NCBI GenBank assembly: GCA_038239345.1
Contig: JBBSEX010000017.1
Location: forward strand, 61,641-125,640
Reading direction: 5' to 3'
Source: JBBSEX01 sp038239345
Lineage (GTDB): Bacteria > Acidobacteriota > Terriglobia > Bryobacterales > Bryobacteraceae
Length of the DNA: 64,000 bases
The notes under the pieces: generated by a model
The model's database searches: none
What the model was told of the DNA's origin: nothing
The model's input: the letters and a program-made list of their open reading frames with translations, nothing else
In this document: one piece after another, positions 31,433-39,501 of the stretch
How positions within the stretch are numbered: position 1 is the first letter of the stretch
Layout: each line of letters begins with the position of its first letter
Program-made: the position numbers and the translations under genes

Positions 31433-31477
31433 GTAAGTGCTTTGCTGCGTAGCCTTTTGAGCGAGTGAAAACCTACT

Positions 31478-33493
31478 ATGAAAATGATGTCATGGGCATC
31501 GGATATACGCTGTCTTTACTGTGGGAGCCGTTTAGCGTTGTTTCGCAAAATGGCGCATGGGCACTTCTGCTCGGAATCGCATCGTAAAGCATATCAGGAC
31601 GAACAGGAACAGCTGGTTTTAGCGCGTCTGGCGGAAGCTCCAAGCCCCAGGGCCGTTCAGCCCAGCAACTCGACGCTCATTGACTTCGCCGTCTGGGAAG
31701 ATACCGATAAATCCCTTCCGATGCAGGGTCTGCTGCGATCCTCTTTAACCATTGTATTGGGCGAGACTCCGCAAATGGTGTCTGTCGATCCTGTCACCTA
31801 CGATGCCGAGGGCGCGTGGGCGATGTCTGGGCTGACGCAGATTCCGGAATTCCATTTAGCACCGCGGAGCGCGGGCAAGACCAAGGTTCCGGTAAACGCC
31901 CTGGATTGGTTCGGCGTAAGAAACGATTCCCGGGCGGTATCGGTCAGCTTCAAGATGCGCCAGCATCCGTCGTTCGGATTCGTGCAATCGCCCGAGGCTT
32001 TCGACTTCACCACCATTCCGGTGATTGTCGATCCACCCGCCGCCGCCGAGGAAGCACCGGCCATTGCGGGCTCAATCCCTCTGACACTACCGGCGCCACG
32101 TTTCTTGCGGGGCACGGTGAACGCACTTCCCGCGCCGATTTCCGCCGCAGGGATTCTCAGCATCCCCACGCAAACCACCGGACTGCTGAGCGGTTTACCG
32201 GGCGGAACCTTGCTGCCCCTGCCGATTTTCGATTCGCCCCTGGTGCACGGCGTTTGGATGCCGGAAGACTTCGCGGTAATTCGCCGGCCACAAGATCTGA
32301 CACCGCAAATTCCCGTGCTTCCGGCTTTAATTCCGCGAGTTCCATTCGGCGCGGTGGCTGACATGGAAATGCCGCTGCTGGAAACAACGGCCCAGGGTCT
32401 GGCTGACATTGCACCGGCAATCCCGCCGCCGGAGATTTCGCTTCCCGTCAGCGGTGCTTCGGTTTTGAACGAAGCTCCCGTTGAGCAGCCGCGAACCGAT
32501 CCGCCGTTTGCCGTCCTGACACACCTTCCCTACGCCCAGGCGTGGAAAGAATGTCAATTCCCGGCGCATACGTCTTCGTTCGGTAATGAAGCCTTCGGTC
32601 TGGTGCCCCGCGTTCAGGATTCCAGCCTTTCACCGCTCGATCCGCCGCGCGTTCCGTCTTTACCGGCGAACGCCGCCACATCCATCCTGTTCCGCGACAC
32701 ACCGCCAGCCTCCGCTTGGACGCCGATCAAGCAGCTGTGGAGAAATACGCCGACCGACGTGCGGGTTGTAGCCGGCGCGCTGCCATTCCTGATCTTCCTT
32801 GTTTTTAATCCGTATCTTCCCAAGGTCCGCGTATCGTCAAATAGCCGGGCGACACCAGCGAATTTTTCTTCCGTTCTGCAAACTCACCTGGTCTCGATGC
32901 GCGAAAACGTCTCGGGCCGCGCGGGTGTCGAACTAGTGGACGATTTCCGTTCCGGAATGGATCGCTGGCAAACTCGCGAGAATCAGGCGAATGGCTGGTT
33001 TTACGATCAGAATGGCTTCGTTCATCCCGGTGACATTGCGCTCTATCAGCCTTCCATCGGGCTCCGCGATTACGAATTCCAGTTTGCCGGGCAGTTGAAT
33101 AAAGGGGCCTTGAGCTGGGCAGTGCGGGCCTTGAATCCCCAGAATTATTACGCCATCAAGATCCAGATTGTTCGCCCCGGTCCGAATCCGGTGCTGGGTC
33201 TGGTACGCTATGCCGTCATCAACGGAGTGGAAGGGAAGCATTACGATTCCTACATTCCGCATTCGCTGCGTTCGGAGAGTCTGATGACTGTGAAGACATC
33301 CGTGCGCGGAGACGTTTTCACCGTCAGCCTTGGCGGCGAAGTGATCACGTCGTGGTCGGACGATCAATTGCCGACGGGTGGCGTCGGCTTCTTCTCGGAT
33401 TTGGATAAGGGTGAAGAGAGCAGCATACGTTGGGTGCAGATTACGCACCAATATGACGCGCTCGGCCGTTTGTGCGCGTTTCTGGCACCCTAA
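31478..33493 (+). CDS. Zinc-ribbon / transmembrane / lectin-like hypothetical protein
   Basis: A 671-residue protein of unknown role in three parts. Residues 10-40 are a zinc-ribbon-like motif (CLYCGSRLA ... GHFCSESH), expected to bind Zn through Cys13, Cys16, Cys34 and a nearby His. A long Pro/Ala-rich middle (about 130-430) contains repeated VPxLP phrases and looks disordered. One transmembrane helix lies at about 432-449 (VVAGALPFLIFLVFNPYL). The C-terminal 200 residues are beta-rich with a concanavalin-like sandwich flavour (DDFRSGMDRWQ, DYEFQFAGQL, SWAVRALNPQNYYAIKI, GGVGFFSD). Arrangement: cytoplasmic Zn ribbon, single span, outside sugar- or ligand-binding domain. A TPR protein gene follows after 28 bp. 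Confidence 0.65.
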   Translation: MKMMSWASDIRCLYCGSRLALFRKMAHGHFCSESHRKAYQDEQEQLVLARLAEAPSPRAVQPSNSTLIDFAVWEDTDKSLPMQGLLRSSLTIVLGETPQMVSVDPVTYDAEGAWAMSGLTQIPEFHLAPRSAGKTKVPVNALDWFGVRNDSRAVSVSFKMRQHPSFGFVQSPEAFDFTTIPVIVDPPAAAEEAPAIAGSIPLTLPAPRFLRGTVNALPAPISAAGILSIPTQTTGLLSGLPGGTLLPLPIFDSPLVHGVWMPEDFAVIRRPQDLTPQIPVLPALIPRVPFGAVADMEMPLLETTAQGLADIAPAIPPPEISLPVSGASVLNEAPVEQPRTDPPFAVLTHLPYAQAWKECQFPAHTSSFGNEAFGLVPRVQDSSLSPLDPPRVPSLPANAATSILFRDTPPASAWTPIKQLWRNTPTDVRVVAGALPFLIFLVFNPYLPKVRVSSNSRATPANFSSVLQTHLVSMRENVSGRAGVELVDDFRSGMDRWQTRENQANGWFYDQNGFVHPGDIALYQPSIGLRDYEFQFAGQLNKGALSWAVRALNPQNYYAIKIQIVRPGPNPVLGLVRYAVINGVEGKHYDSYIPHSLRSESLMTVKTSVRGDVFTVSLGGEVITSWSDDQLPTGGVGFFSDLDKGEESSIRWVQITHQYDALGRLCAFLAP

Positions 33494-33521
33494 GATGGTC
33501 ATCTCAAAACAGGAGTAATCT

Positions 33522-35117
33522 ATGAACTCGCGCAAGCAAGGTTCGGAAAGCACGCCCAAGTCGAGCTCGGGAGCATTAGCCAAGGCGGTCTCGCTCCACC
33601 TCGAAGGGAAGCGCAAGGAAGCATTGCGGGAGCTCAACGACGCGATCGACGCCGGTGAAGAAGCTCCGGAGTTATTCTCGGCCAAGGGCCATATCCAGTT
33701 TGAAATGGAGCAGTTTGAAGAGGCTGTTAAGACCTACAACCGGCTCCTGAATCTGCAATTGCGCCATCCTACGGCGAACTTTAACATCGGCATCTGTTAT
33801 GAGCGTCTGGGCAAGTGGCCGGAAGCGGCGGAAGCCTTTCAGACCTCGCTGCAGACCGATCCGAACCGCCTGGAAGCGCAGCTTGGGCTTGGCATCTGCC
33901 TTTTGCACCAGGAAAAGCCGGAGCCGGCGCTAGAGAATTTCGACAAGGTTCTGGCCCGTGAGCCGGACCGCGAAACGGCTTTATTCGGGAAGGCCGTCGC
34001 ACTGCAACTGCTGTGGAAGTTCGAAGAAGCAACCGAACTTTACCTGAAGATTCTGCAACGCAATCCGCAATCGGAAGAATGCCTGGTGAACCTGATCACC
34101 ATCGGCATGGCTCGCAAGGATGAGCCGATGATCCGCAGCTATTCGGAAAAGCTGTTGCTGCTGCGCCCTTACTCGCAAGCCGCGCTCGAAGGCCTGGCCA
34201 CCTGCGCGTTTTCAGCCGGAGACTACGAAGCGGCCGGCCGGTTCTGCCAAAAGCTGGTGGAATTCACGCCCGATCATTTTGAACGATGGTTCAATTTGGG
34301 CGTTGCCCAGCAGAAGACGGGGCATATGGAGGAAGCTGCCAAAGCCTATCTGGAATCCATTCGCGTTCGCCCCGATGCCAAGCAGGCCCACGTCAATTTA
34401 GGGATTGCCCGGCAGGAGATGGGCGATCTTAAAGGCGCTCGCGATTCTTACGAGAAAGCCTTGAGCATCGCGCCCGATCTGTCGGACGTAATGTACAATC
34501 TCGCATCGGTTCTCGAACAGCAGGGCGATAAAGAAGAAGCCCAGCGGCTGTACGTAAAACTCTTGGCGCGAAATCCCGAATGGGAAGACGCCTGGTTCCG
34601 GCTCGGCTATTTGCGCTTGCAAAAAGGTGAGTACCGGGGCAGCGCCGAAGCATTTCAAGCGTGTGTCCGCAAACGCAGTCCGTGGCCCGAAGCACAGATC
34701 AATCTGGGCTTGGCGTATTGGAATATGGGCGACCATGACGCGGCATCGCGGGCTTTTGAAACCGTTCGTGAAGCTGACCCCAATTCGATCGACGCGCTAC
34801 GCGGTTTGGCGGCCCTGGCTGTGGAGAAGGAAGACTACGAAAACGCCCTGGAACTACAAGCCCGCCTGATTGAAAACGGCGAACGCACTCCAGAGTTGTT
34901 CTATAACACCGGCTTGCTGCTACAGAAGTCGGGGCAGTTGGATGACGCTATCCGCCTTTATCGCGAAGCCATCACGGAGCGTCCTTCTTTCGCCGAAGCG
35001 CTGCTAAATCTCGGCCATGCGTTGAAGAGCAAGGGCGAGCAGCAGGAAGCCAAAGAGTGCTGGCGGCAGGCGTTGGAACTCAAGCCTGAGTTGGCTCAGG
35101 GCTACTTCGAACAGTAG
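33522..35117 (+). CDS. TPR-repeat protein
   Basis: A 531-residue protein made almost entirely of tetratricopeptide repeats, about 14 of them, with the usual G/Y/A/P spacing (for example WFNLGVAQQKTGHMEEAAKAYLESIRVRP and AHVNLGIARQEMGDLKGARDSYEKALSIAP). No signal peptide or membrane helix, so it is a cytoplasmic scaffold. Such proteins bind partner peptides in assembly or regulation. The gene starts 28 bp after the zinc-ribbon gene with AGGAG upstream, so the two are probably co-transcribed. Its last 38 bp overlap the convergent DNA glycosylase gene. No catalytic domain is fused. Confidence 0.88.
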   Translation: MNSRKQGSESTPKSSSGALAKAVSLHLEGKRKEALRELNDAIDAGEEAPELFSAKGHIQFEMEQFEEAVKTYNRLLNLQLRHPTANFNIGICYERLGKWPEAAEAFQTSLQTDPNRLEAQLGLGICLLHQEKPEPALENFDKVLAREPDRETALFGKAVALQLLWKFEEATELYLKILQRNPQSEECLVNLITIGMARKDEPMIRSYSEKLLLLRPYSQAALEGLATCAFSAGDYEAAGRFCQKLVEFTPDHFERWFNLGVAQQKTGHMEEAAKAYLESIRVRPDAKQAHVNLGIARQEMGDLKGARDSYEKALSIAPDLSDVMYNLASVLEQQGDKEEAQRLYVKLLARNPEWEDAWFRLGYLRLQKGEYRGSAEAFQACVRKRSPWPEAQINLGLAYWNMGDHDAASRAFETVREADPNSIDALRGLAALAVEKEDYENALELQARLIENGERTPELFYNTGLLLQKSGQLDDAIRLYREAITERPSFAEALLNLGHALKSKGEQQEAKECWRQALELKPELAQGYFEQ

Positions 35118-35679
35118 GTTTACTGGCAAAGCGGTTACCGGCAATCAGGAATCGCAGTGGCCAATCGGCGCAATGACGGATCCCGATTCTCGGCGTTACG
35201 GCAATCTCAAACGGCTGTCCCTTATCGACGTCACGCACGGTGAGATATCCCTGTGTGACGTCGATTCCGTTTAGAGCGCGCGTAATACCTAGCGCCAGCG
35301 TCAACTTTCCCGGCCCCGATGCCAGATCCTCCACATTGCGGACCGCGGGCCGCCGCTGCCGCATCAGCTCGATTCCTTCCACCGGCTCAAGCGCCCGGAT
35401 TAGTACACATCCGGCAGTCTCCGCGGGTTCCGCCACGATGTTCAGGCACTCGTACATCCCATAAATCAGATAAACGTAGGCATGCCCCGGCGGCCCGAAA
35501 ATGACTCGCGTCCGGTCTGTGATGCCGCGCGCTGAGTGGGACGCCAGATCGCCTTCACCGAGATAAGCTTCCGTCTCGACGATCCGGCCCGAGGTCTCGC
35601 CGTGGACAATGATCTTGCCAAGCAGATCGCGTGCAACCTCGATGGCCGGGCGCTGGTAAAATGAACGAGGCAGAACCAT
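35080..35679 (-). CDS. DNA-3-methyladenine glycosylase (MPG/AAG family)
   Basis: Excises alkylated purines. The 199-residue protein matches the AAG family: early LARDLLGKIIVH, the substrate/catalytic segment GRIVETEAYLGEGDLASHSARG (which includes the catalytic Glu of ETEAYLG), the intercalating Tyr region YVYLIYGMYECLNIV and the GPGKLTLALGI motif. Length is typical. A CATAAT at 35693-35688 lies 8 nt before the ATG at 35679; the GTG at 35682 is an alternative. Its start and that of the divergent protease gene are only 11 bp apart. Confidence 0.93.
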   Translation of the reverse strand: MVLPRSFYQRPAIEVARDLLGKIIVHGETSGRIVETEAYLGEGDLASHSARGITDRTRVIFGPPGHAYVYLIYGMYECLNIVAEPAETAGCVLIRALEPVEGIELMRQRRPAVRNVEDLASGPGKLTLALGITRALNGIDVTQGYLTVRDVDKGQPFEIAVTPRIGIRHCADWPLRFLIAGNRFASKPTVRSSPEPTQA

Positions 35680-35690
35680 CACCCACTATT

Positions 35691-36914
35691 ATGTTTGCTT
35701 TCCTCTCCGCGCTTCTGCTGGCAATCTCGGTTAAGGAAAGTGGAACGCCTCTCAAATCGGGTAACTGTTCCGAAGATTCGGAAACCGTAGCTACCCTCAA
35801 CGCCGGCGCTCCGGTGGAAGTTCGCTTCGCGCTCTCTGGCGAGAGCGTGGCTTGCTACAAAGTATTCGCCACGGTGGACGGCAAGCAAGTGGACGGCTAT
35901 CTCCCCGGCTCGGCGCTAGACGGGATTGAAGACTTCGACAAACAGCGGCGCGATGCGGCGTTCAACGAAAACATCACCGTGACGAAAGCGGCGAAGGCGG
36001 TGGAGCAATCCACTCTCAGGGCAAGCACGGGTGACCCTCGAGCGCAGACCGCGGTGAAACTGATCGAAGCCAATCAACCGGGCAGAGCGCTCGATTTGCT
36101 GGAGGGGGCGCTTCGGGCCAATGGCCGCGATCCCGGATTGCTGACACTCGCTGGGCTTGCCGCCTGGCGAGCCGACGAGACTCGCCGGGCACTCGACTAT
36201 TGGAGAACGGCTCTCGACATCAAGCCCGACGCGGATTTAGAACGCCTCTATAATCGCGTTAAGAAAGAATCGCAGGGCGACAAGAGCGGCGAAAAAGTAT
36301 ATGGTCTGCACTTCCTGCTGCGCTATGAAGGCGAGATCGTGCCGGCGGATCTCGCGCGCTCGATGGTGGCGGTGCTCGATCAGGAATTCAATCGGATTGC
36401 CACGGAAGTGGGCTGCCCATCGGACGAACGCATTGTCGCCATCGTCCAAAGCCGTGAGGCCTACCGCCGTACGCTGGACGCGGCGGAATGGAGCGCTGGA
36501 CAGTATGATGGCCGAATCCGCATTGCCTTGATGGAGGGTGCCAGAATTGGTCCGGATACGCGGCGGGCCTTCGCCCATGAGATCGTGCACGCTTGTTTAT
36601 CGAACACCGGAAGCTGGCCTTCGTGGTTTCATGAAGGGCTGGCCCAGAAGCTATCGGGGGATCGCTTGAGCCCCACGGCGCAGAGCCGGCTGACGGAGCT
36701 GATCAAGGCTCATGCGCTGCCGAAGCTCGAGAATCTCGGCCAGGATTGGTCGCGAATGAATTCGCTCAACGCCGCCGTCGCCTACAATCTTGCGCTTGCC
36801 GCGGTGGACGTGTTCTTCGCCGACTTCAGCCAGTACGGGATTCGCAACCTCGTAAATAATCCCGAGCGCCTGGCGCAAATTACGACCGAGATCGACCGCA
36901 AGCTGGGGTTGTAA
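35691..36914 (+). CDS. Exported MA-type metallopeptidase (gluzincin)
   Basis: A 407-residue exported zinc protease with an N-terminal repeat region. Signal peptide about 1-13 (MFAFLSALLLAIS). Residues 20-95 form an SH3-like or small beta domain (SCYKVFATVDGKQVDGYL... style), then a TPR-like stretch (about 130-190) and a peptidase-MA domain with His296, Glu297 and His300 (HEIVH) plus a downstream Glu315 in WFHEGLAQ, the third zinc ligand of gluzincins. The substrate is unknown. Start: ATG 35691 fits the signal peptide; an earlier ATG (35661) exists. It is divergent from the DNA glycosylase gene. Confidence 0.8.
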   Translation: MFAFLSALLLAISVKESGTPLKSGNCSEDSETVATLNAGAPVEVRFALSGESVACYKVFATVDGKQVDGYLPGSALDGIEDFDKQRRDAAFNENITVTKAAKAVEQSTLRASTGDPRAQTAVKLIEANQPGRALDLLEGALRANGRDPGLLTLAGLAAWRADETRRALDYWRTALDIKPDADLERLYNRVKKESQGDKSGEKVYGLHFLLRYEGEIVPADLARSMVAVLDQEFNRIATEVGCPSDERIVAIVQSREAYRRTLDAAEWSAGQYDGRIRIALMEGARIGPDTRRAFAHEIVHACLSNTGSWPSWFHEGLAQKLSGDRLSPTAQSRLTELIKAHALPKLENLGQDWSRMNSLNAAVAYNLALAAVDVFFADFSQYGIRNLVNNPERLAQITTEIDRKLGL

Positions 36915-36941
36915 AGCAACTGTCCTACACTGGAAATATCT

Positions 36942-38051
36942 ATGTCATTTGCTTCCATACCGGAGGCCATTGAGGATTTTCGCGCAGGGCGGATGCTCGT
37001 GGTGGTGGACGATGAGGATCGCGAAAACGAAGGCGACCTCACCGTTGCGGCCGAAAAGGTGACTCCGGAAATTATCAACTTCATGGCCACGCATGGCCGC
37101 GGCTTGATTTGTCTGCCGCTCAGCGCTGAGCGCTGCGATTCGCTTGACCTGCCCCCGATGTCACGCGCTAATACGTCGATGTTTGGCACTGCGTTTTGCG
37201 AATCGATCGAAGCGCGAATTGGAGTGACGACGGGAATTTCCGCATCAGACCGCGCTCATACCATCCGAGTTGCGATCGACCCTTCGACCGTTGCCGCCGA
37301 CCTGGCGCGTCCTGGACATATCTTTCCCCTGCGGGCTCGCGAGGGTGGTGTCCTGATGCGCGCCGGCCAAACCGAAGCCGCGGTGGATCTCGCCCGGCTC
37401 GCCGGTCTTGAACCAGGCGGCGTAATTTGTGAAGTGATGAACGAAGACGGCACCATGGCCCGCGTGCCGCAATTGCTGGAATTCTGTAAGCTTCACGGGT
37501 TGAAAATGATTTCAGTCGCCAGCCTGATTCGCTATCGCTTAAAACACGAGCGGTTTATTCGACGCCGCGCCGAGGGTTCGGTCCACACCGAGTTCGGCCC
37601 ATTTCGCAGCTTGTCCTATGACAGCACCATTCAAAAAGAAACCCACATGGCTTTGGTCCGCGGCGAAGTGGCGGGAATCCCGCGGGTGCTGGTGAGGATG
37701 CATTCGCACTGCGTTTATGGAGACATCTTCGGGTCGACACAGTGCGATTGCAACGCCACGCTGCGGGCATCGCTGAAGACGATTGCCGAAGAGGGTAGCG
37801 GGGTGCTGGTGTATCTGCATCAGACCGGCCCGGGGCTGCAATCGGAAGATGGACGCCTGTTAGCGCATGGGCATGATCCGCGCTTCCCCGCTCATGACGG
37901 CCAGAAGCTGCAACATGAAAGCGGTATCGGCGCTCAGATTCTCGCCGACCTCGGTCTTTCCACCATCCGCCTGCTGACGAATCATCCGCGCAAGGTCGTC
38001 GGGCTGGAAGGCTATGGGATACAAATTGTAGAGCAGGTTCCCGTTTTATAA
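36942..38051 (+). CDS. ribBA: RibBA: DHBP synthase fused to a GTP cyclohydrolase II-like domain
   Basis: Two-domain riboflavin enzyme. The N-terminal 3,4-dihydroxy-2-butanone 4-phosphate synthase (1-200) has all key motifs: DDEDRENEGDL, HGRGLICLPLS, TTGISASDRAHTI and GHIFPLRAREGGVL. The C-terminal GTP cyclohydrolase II-like domain (about 215-369) keeps the zinc ligands Cys257, Cys268 and Cys270 (C-x10-C-x-C) and the LLTNHPRKVVGLEGYGI end. However the usual RVHSE, RQEGRGIG and D-x-R-D-Y active-site motifs read RMHSH, HQTGPGLQ and QKLQHES here, so its catalysis is doubtful. A TACACT hexamer at 36926-36931 lies 10 nt before the ATG. No FMN riboswitch is visible. Confidence 0.9.
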   Translation: MSFASIPEAIEDFRAGRMLVVVDDEDRENEGDLTVAAEKVTPEIINFMATHGRGLICLPLSAERCDSLDLPPMSRANTSMFGTAFCESIEARIGVTTGISASDRAHTIRVAIDPSTVAADLARPGHIFPLRAREGGVLMRAGQTEAAVDLARLAGLEPGGVICEVMNEDGTMARVPQLLEFCKLHGLKMISVASLIRYRLKHERFIRRRAEGSVHTEFGPFRSLSYDSTIQKETHMALVRGEVAGIPRVLVRMHSHCVYGDIFGSTQCDCNATLRASLKTIAEEGSGVLVYLHQTGPGLQSEDGRLLAHGHDPRFPAHDGQKLQHESGIGAQILADLGLSTIRLLTNHPRKVVGLEGYGIQIVEQVPVL

Positions 38052-38076
38052 TGTCGTGGTTCGAGGAGAATGACGG

Positions 38077-38919
38077 ATGACTCTAGGCTTGGCATCCTTG
38101 CTGCTGGCGGGGCCGCTCTTTGCTGCCGAATTGCCGCAGCGAGTGACGTTCCTTAGTGTCGACGGGCAGACGAAATTGGTTGGCTATTTGTGGAGTCCCG
38201 AGGGTTCTGGAAGGCATCCAGCGGTGGTGATGCTGCATGGCCGGGCGGGCCCTTATTCATCGCTTGCCAACGGCGTCTATGAGGCCAAAACCTTATCCAG
38301 GCGCCATAAGGAATGGGGTGCATTCTGGGCGGCGCGCGGCTATATCGGCCTGCATGTGGATAGCTTCAGTCCACGGGGGTATGGGGAGGGTTTTCCGCGG
38401 GGCAGCTATGCATCGCGGCCCGCCGCCGTGAGTGAGGAGACTGTGCGTCCACTGGACGCTTATGGGGCGCTGCGTTACCTGCGGAGCCGCCGCGATGTGG
38501 ACCCTGGGCGGATCGGAGTGCAGGGGTGGTCAAACGGTGGGATGACGGTATTGGCCACGATGTGGGATCACGCGCCCGGCATTGAGAATCCAACGGCCGA
38601 TTCCGGCTTTCGCGCCGCGCTAGCCTTCTATCCGGGGTGTGGAAGCGAGAGTTATCGCAAGCATTATTTGCCTTATGCGCCGCTACATTTGTTCGTGGGA
38701 ACCGCGGATGAGGAAGTATCACCCGAGGTGTGTCAAAAGCTGGTGGCGCGCAGCAAGGCCGTGCAGGGCCAAATCTCAATCACCGTTTATGAGGGGGCTG
38801 AACACAATTTCGACGATCCCAGCCGGAAAAAGCAAGATCGCCCGCCTGACCATGAGGCCACCGTCGATTCGAAGCGCCGCGCCGAGCGATTCTTTGCCAC
38901 GTATTTGGAAAAACCGTAA
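38077..38919 (+). CDS. Exported dienelactone hydrolase-family protein
   Basis: An alpha/beta hydrolase of 280 residues with a signal peptide (MTLGLASLLLAGPLFAAELP). The nucleophile elbow is GWSNGG (Ser about 149), with the oxyanion loop after HGRAG and a catalytic His at the end in EGAEHNFDDPS; the acid is likely Asp in FVGTADEEVSPE. The family includes dienelactone hydrolases and related esterases. The enzyme lies 25 bp after ribBA, with a TATAAT and GAGGAG site before its ATG, and no clear pathway partner. It may act on small esters or lactones outside the cytoplasm. Confidence 0.85.
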   Translation: MTLGLASLLLAGPLFAAELPQRVTFLSVDGQTKLVGYLWSPEGSGRHPAVVMLHGRAGPYSSLANGVYEAKTLSRRHKEWGAFWAARGYIGLHVDSFSPRGYGEGFPRGSYASRPAAVSEETVRPLDAYGALRYLRSRRDVDPGRIGVQGWSNGGMTVLATMWDHAPGIENPTADSGFRAALAFYPGCGSESYRKHYLPYAPLHLFVGTADEEVSPEVCQKLVARSKAVQGQISITVYEGAEHNFDDPSRKKQDRPPDHEATVDSKRRAERFFATYLEKP

Positions 38920-38933
38920 GGGAAAGGGAGGGG

Positions 38934-39332
38934 TTACTGCAGTCCGACGTCGCTCTTCTTTTCTTCGGTCTTGTCCTTATTGGCTAAATCTTCTTCCACA
39001 AGGATATACACCGGCTGTTCCAAAAGGCGCGGGGTCTTGCCGCCGGTTTGCACCAGCAGTTGCATCCGGCCAGGCTTGGCAAAGGGCGGAATGCGGAATT
39101 TCAGGACGCCTTCCCCTTGTTCCAGAATCTTTACCTTCAGATCGAACTTATGATCGGTGAGGAATAATTCTTCTACTTTGGCTTTGTCAAGCGCCACTCC
39201 GGTAACGCTTAAAGTGTCGCCGGGCTTGGCGTTGCGAGGTGTCACGCGGAGCATCTGAGGCACTTGCGCGGATACCGTGGCGCATGTGACAGCGATGAAC
39301 AGGATTCCGAAGATCCAATTGGAGGCTCTCAT
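38934..39332 (-). CDS. Exported IPT/TIG-domain protein
   Basis: A 132-residue protein with a signal peptide (1-22, MRASNWIFGILFIAVTCATVSA) and one IPT/TIG immunoglobulin-like fold domain (PQMLRVTPRNAKPGDTLSVTGVAL ... GVLKFRIPPFAKPGRMQLLV), followed by an acidic, Lys-rich tail. Such domains occur in surface and sugar-binding proteins; nothing shows a partner here. It is convergent with the dienelactone hydrolase gene and its stop is only 14 bp away. No known role. Confidence 0.75.
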   Translation of the reverse strand: MRASNWIFGILFIAVTCATVSAQVPQMLRVTPRNAKPGDTLSVTGVALDKAKVEELFLTDHKFDLKVKILEQGEGVLKFRIPPFAKPGRMQLLVQTGGKTPRLLEQPVYILVEEDLANKDKTEEKKSDVGLQ

Positions 39333-39501
39333 CTCGCTTTACCTTTCCTATACTACTGTAGTCCTTCCCTCACCCAGACTCAATAGGCTATTGGTGCCAT
39401 AATCTTCTAATGTAAACCACTGATTTTTTACGCGCCTAGCGCTTTCCAGCCAAGCGCAAATGGGGGTTAGCCAGCCCCGGAAATCGGATATGATTATTCC
39501 T

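Noticed and set aside
36915..36941. FMN riboswitch before ribBA or ribD
   Set aside because: There is no room: ribBA has a 27-bp gap with a -10-like site, and ribD overlaps ftsY.
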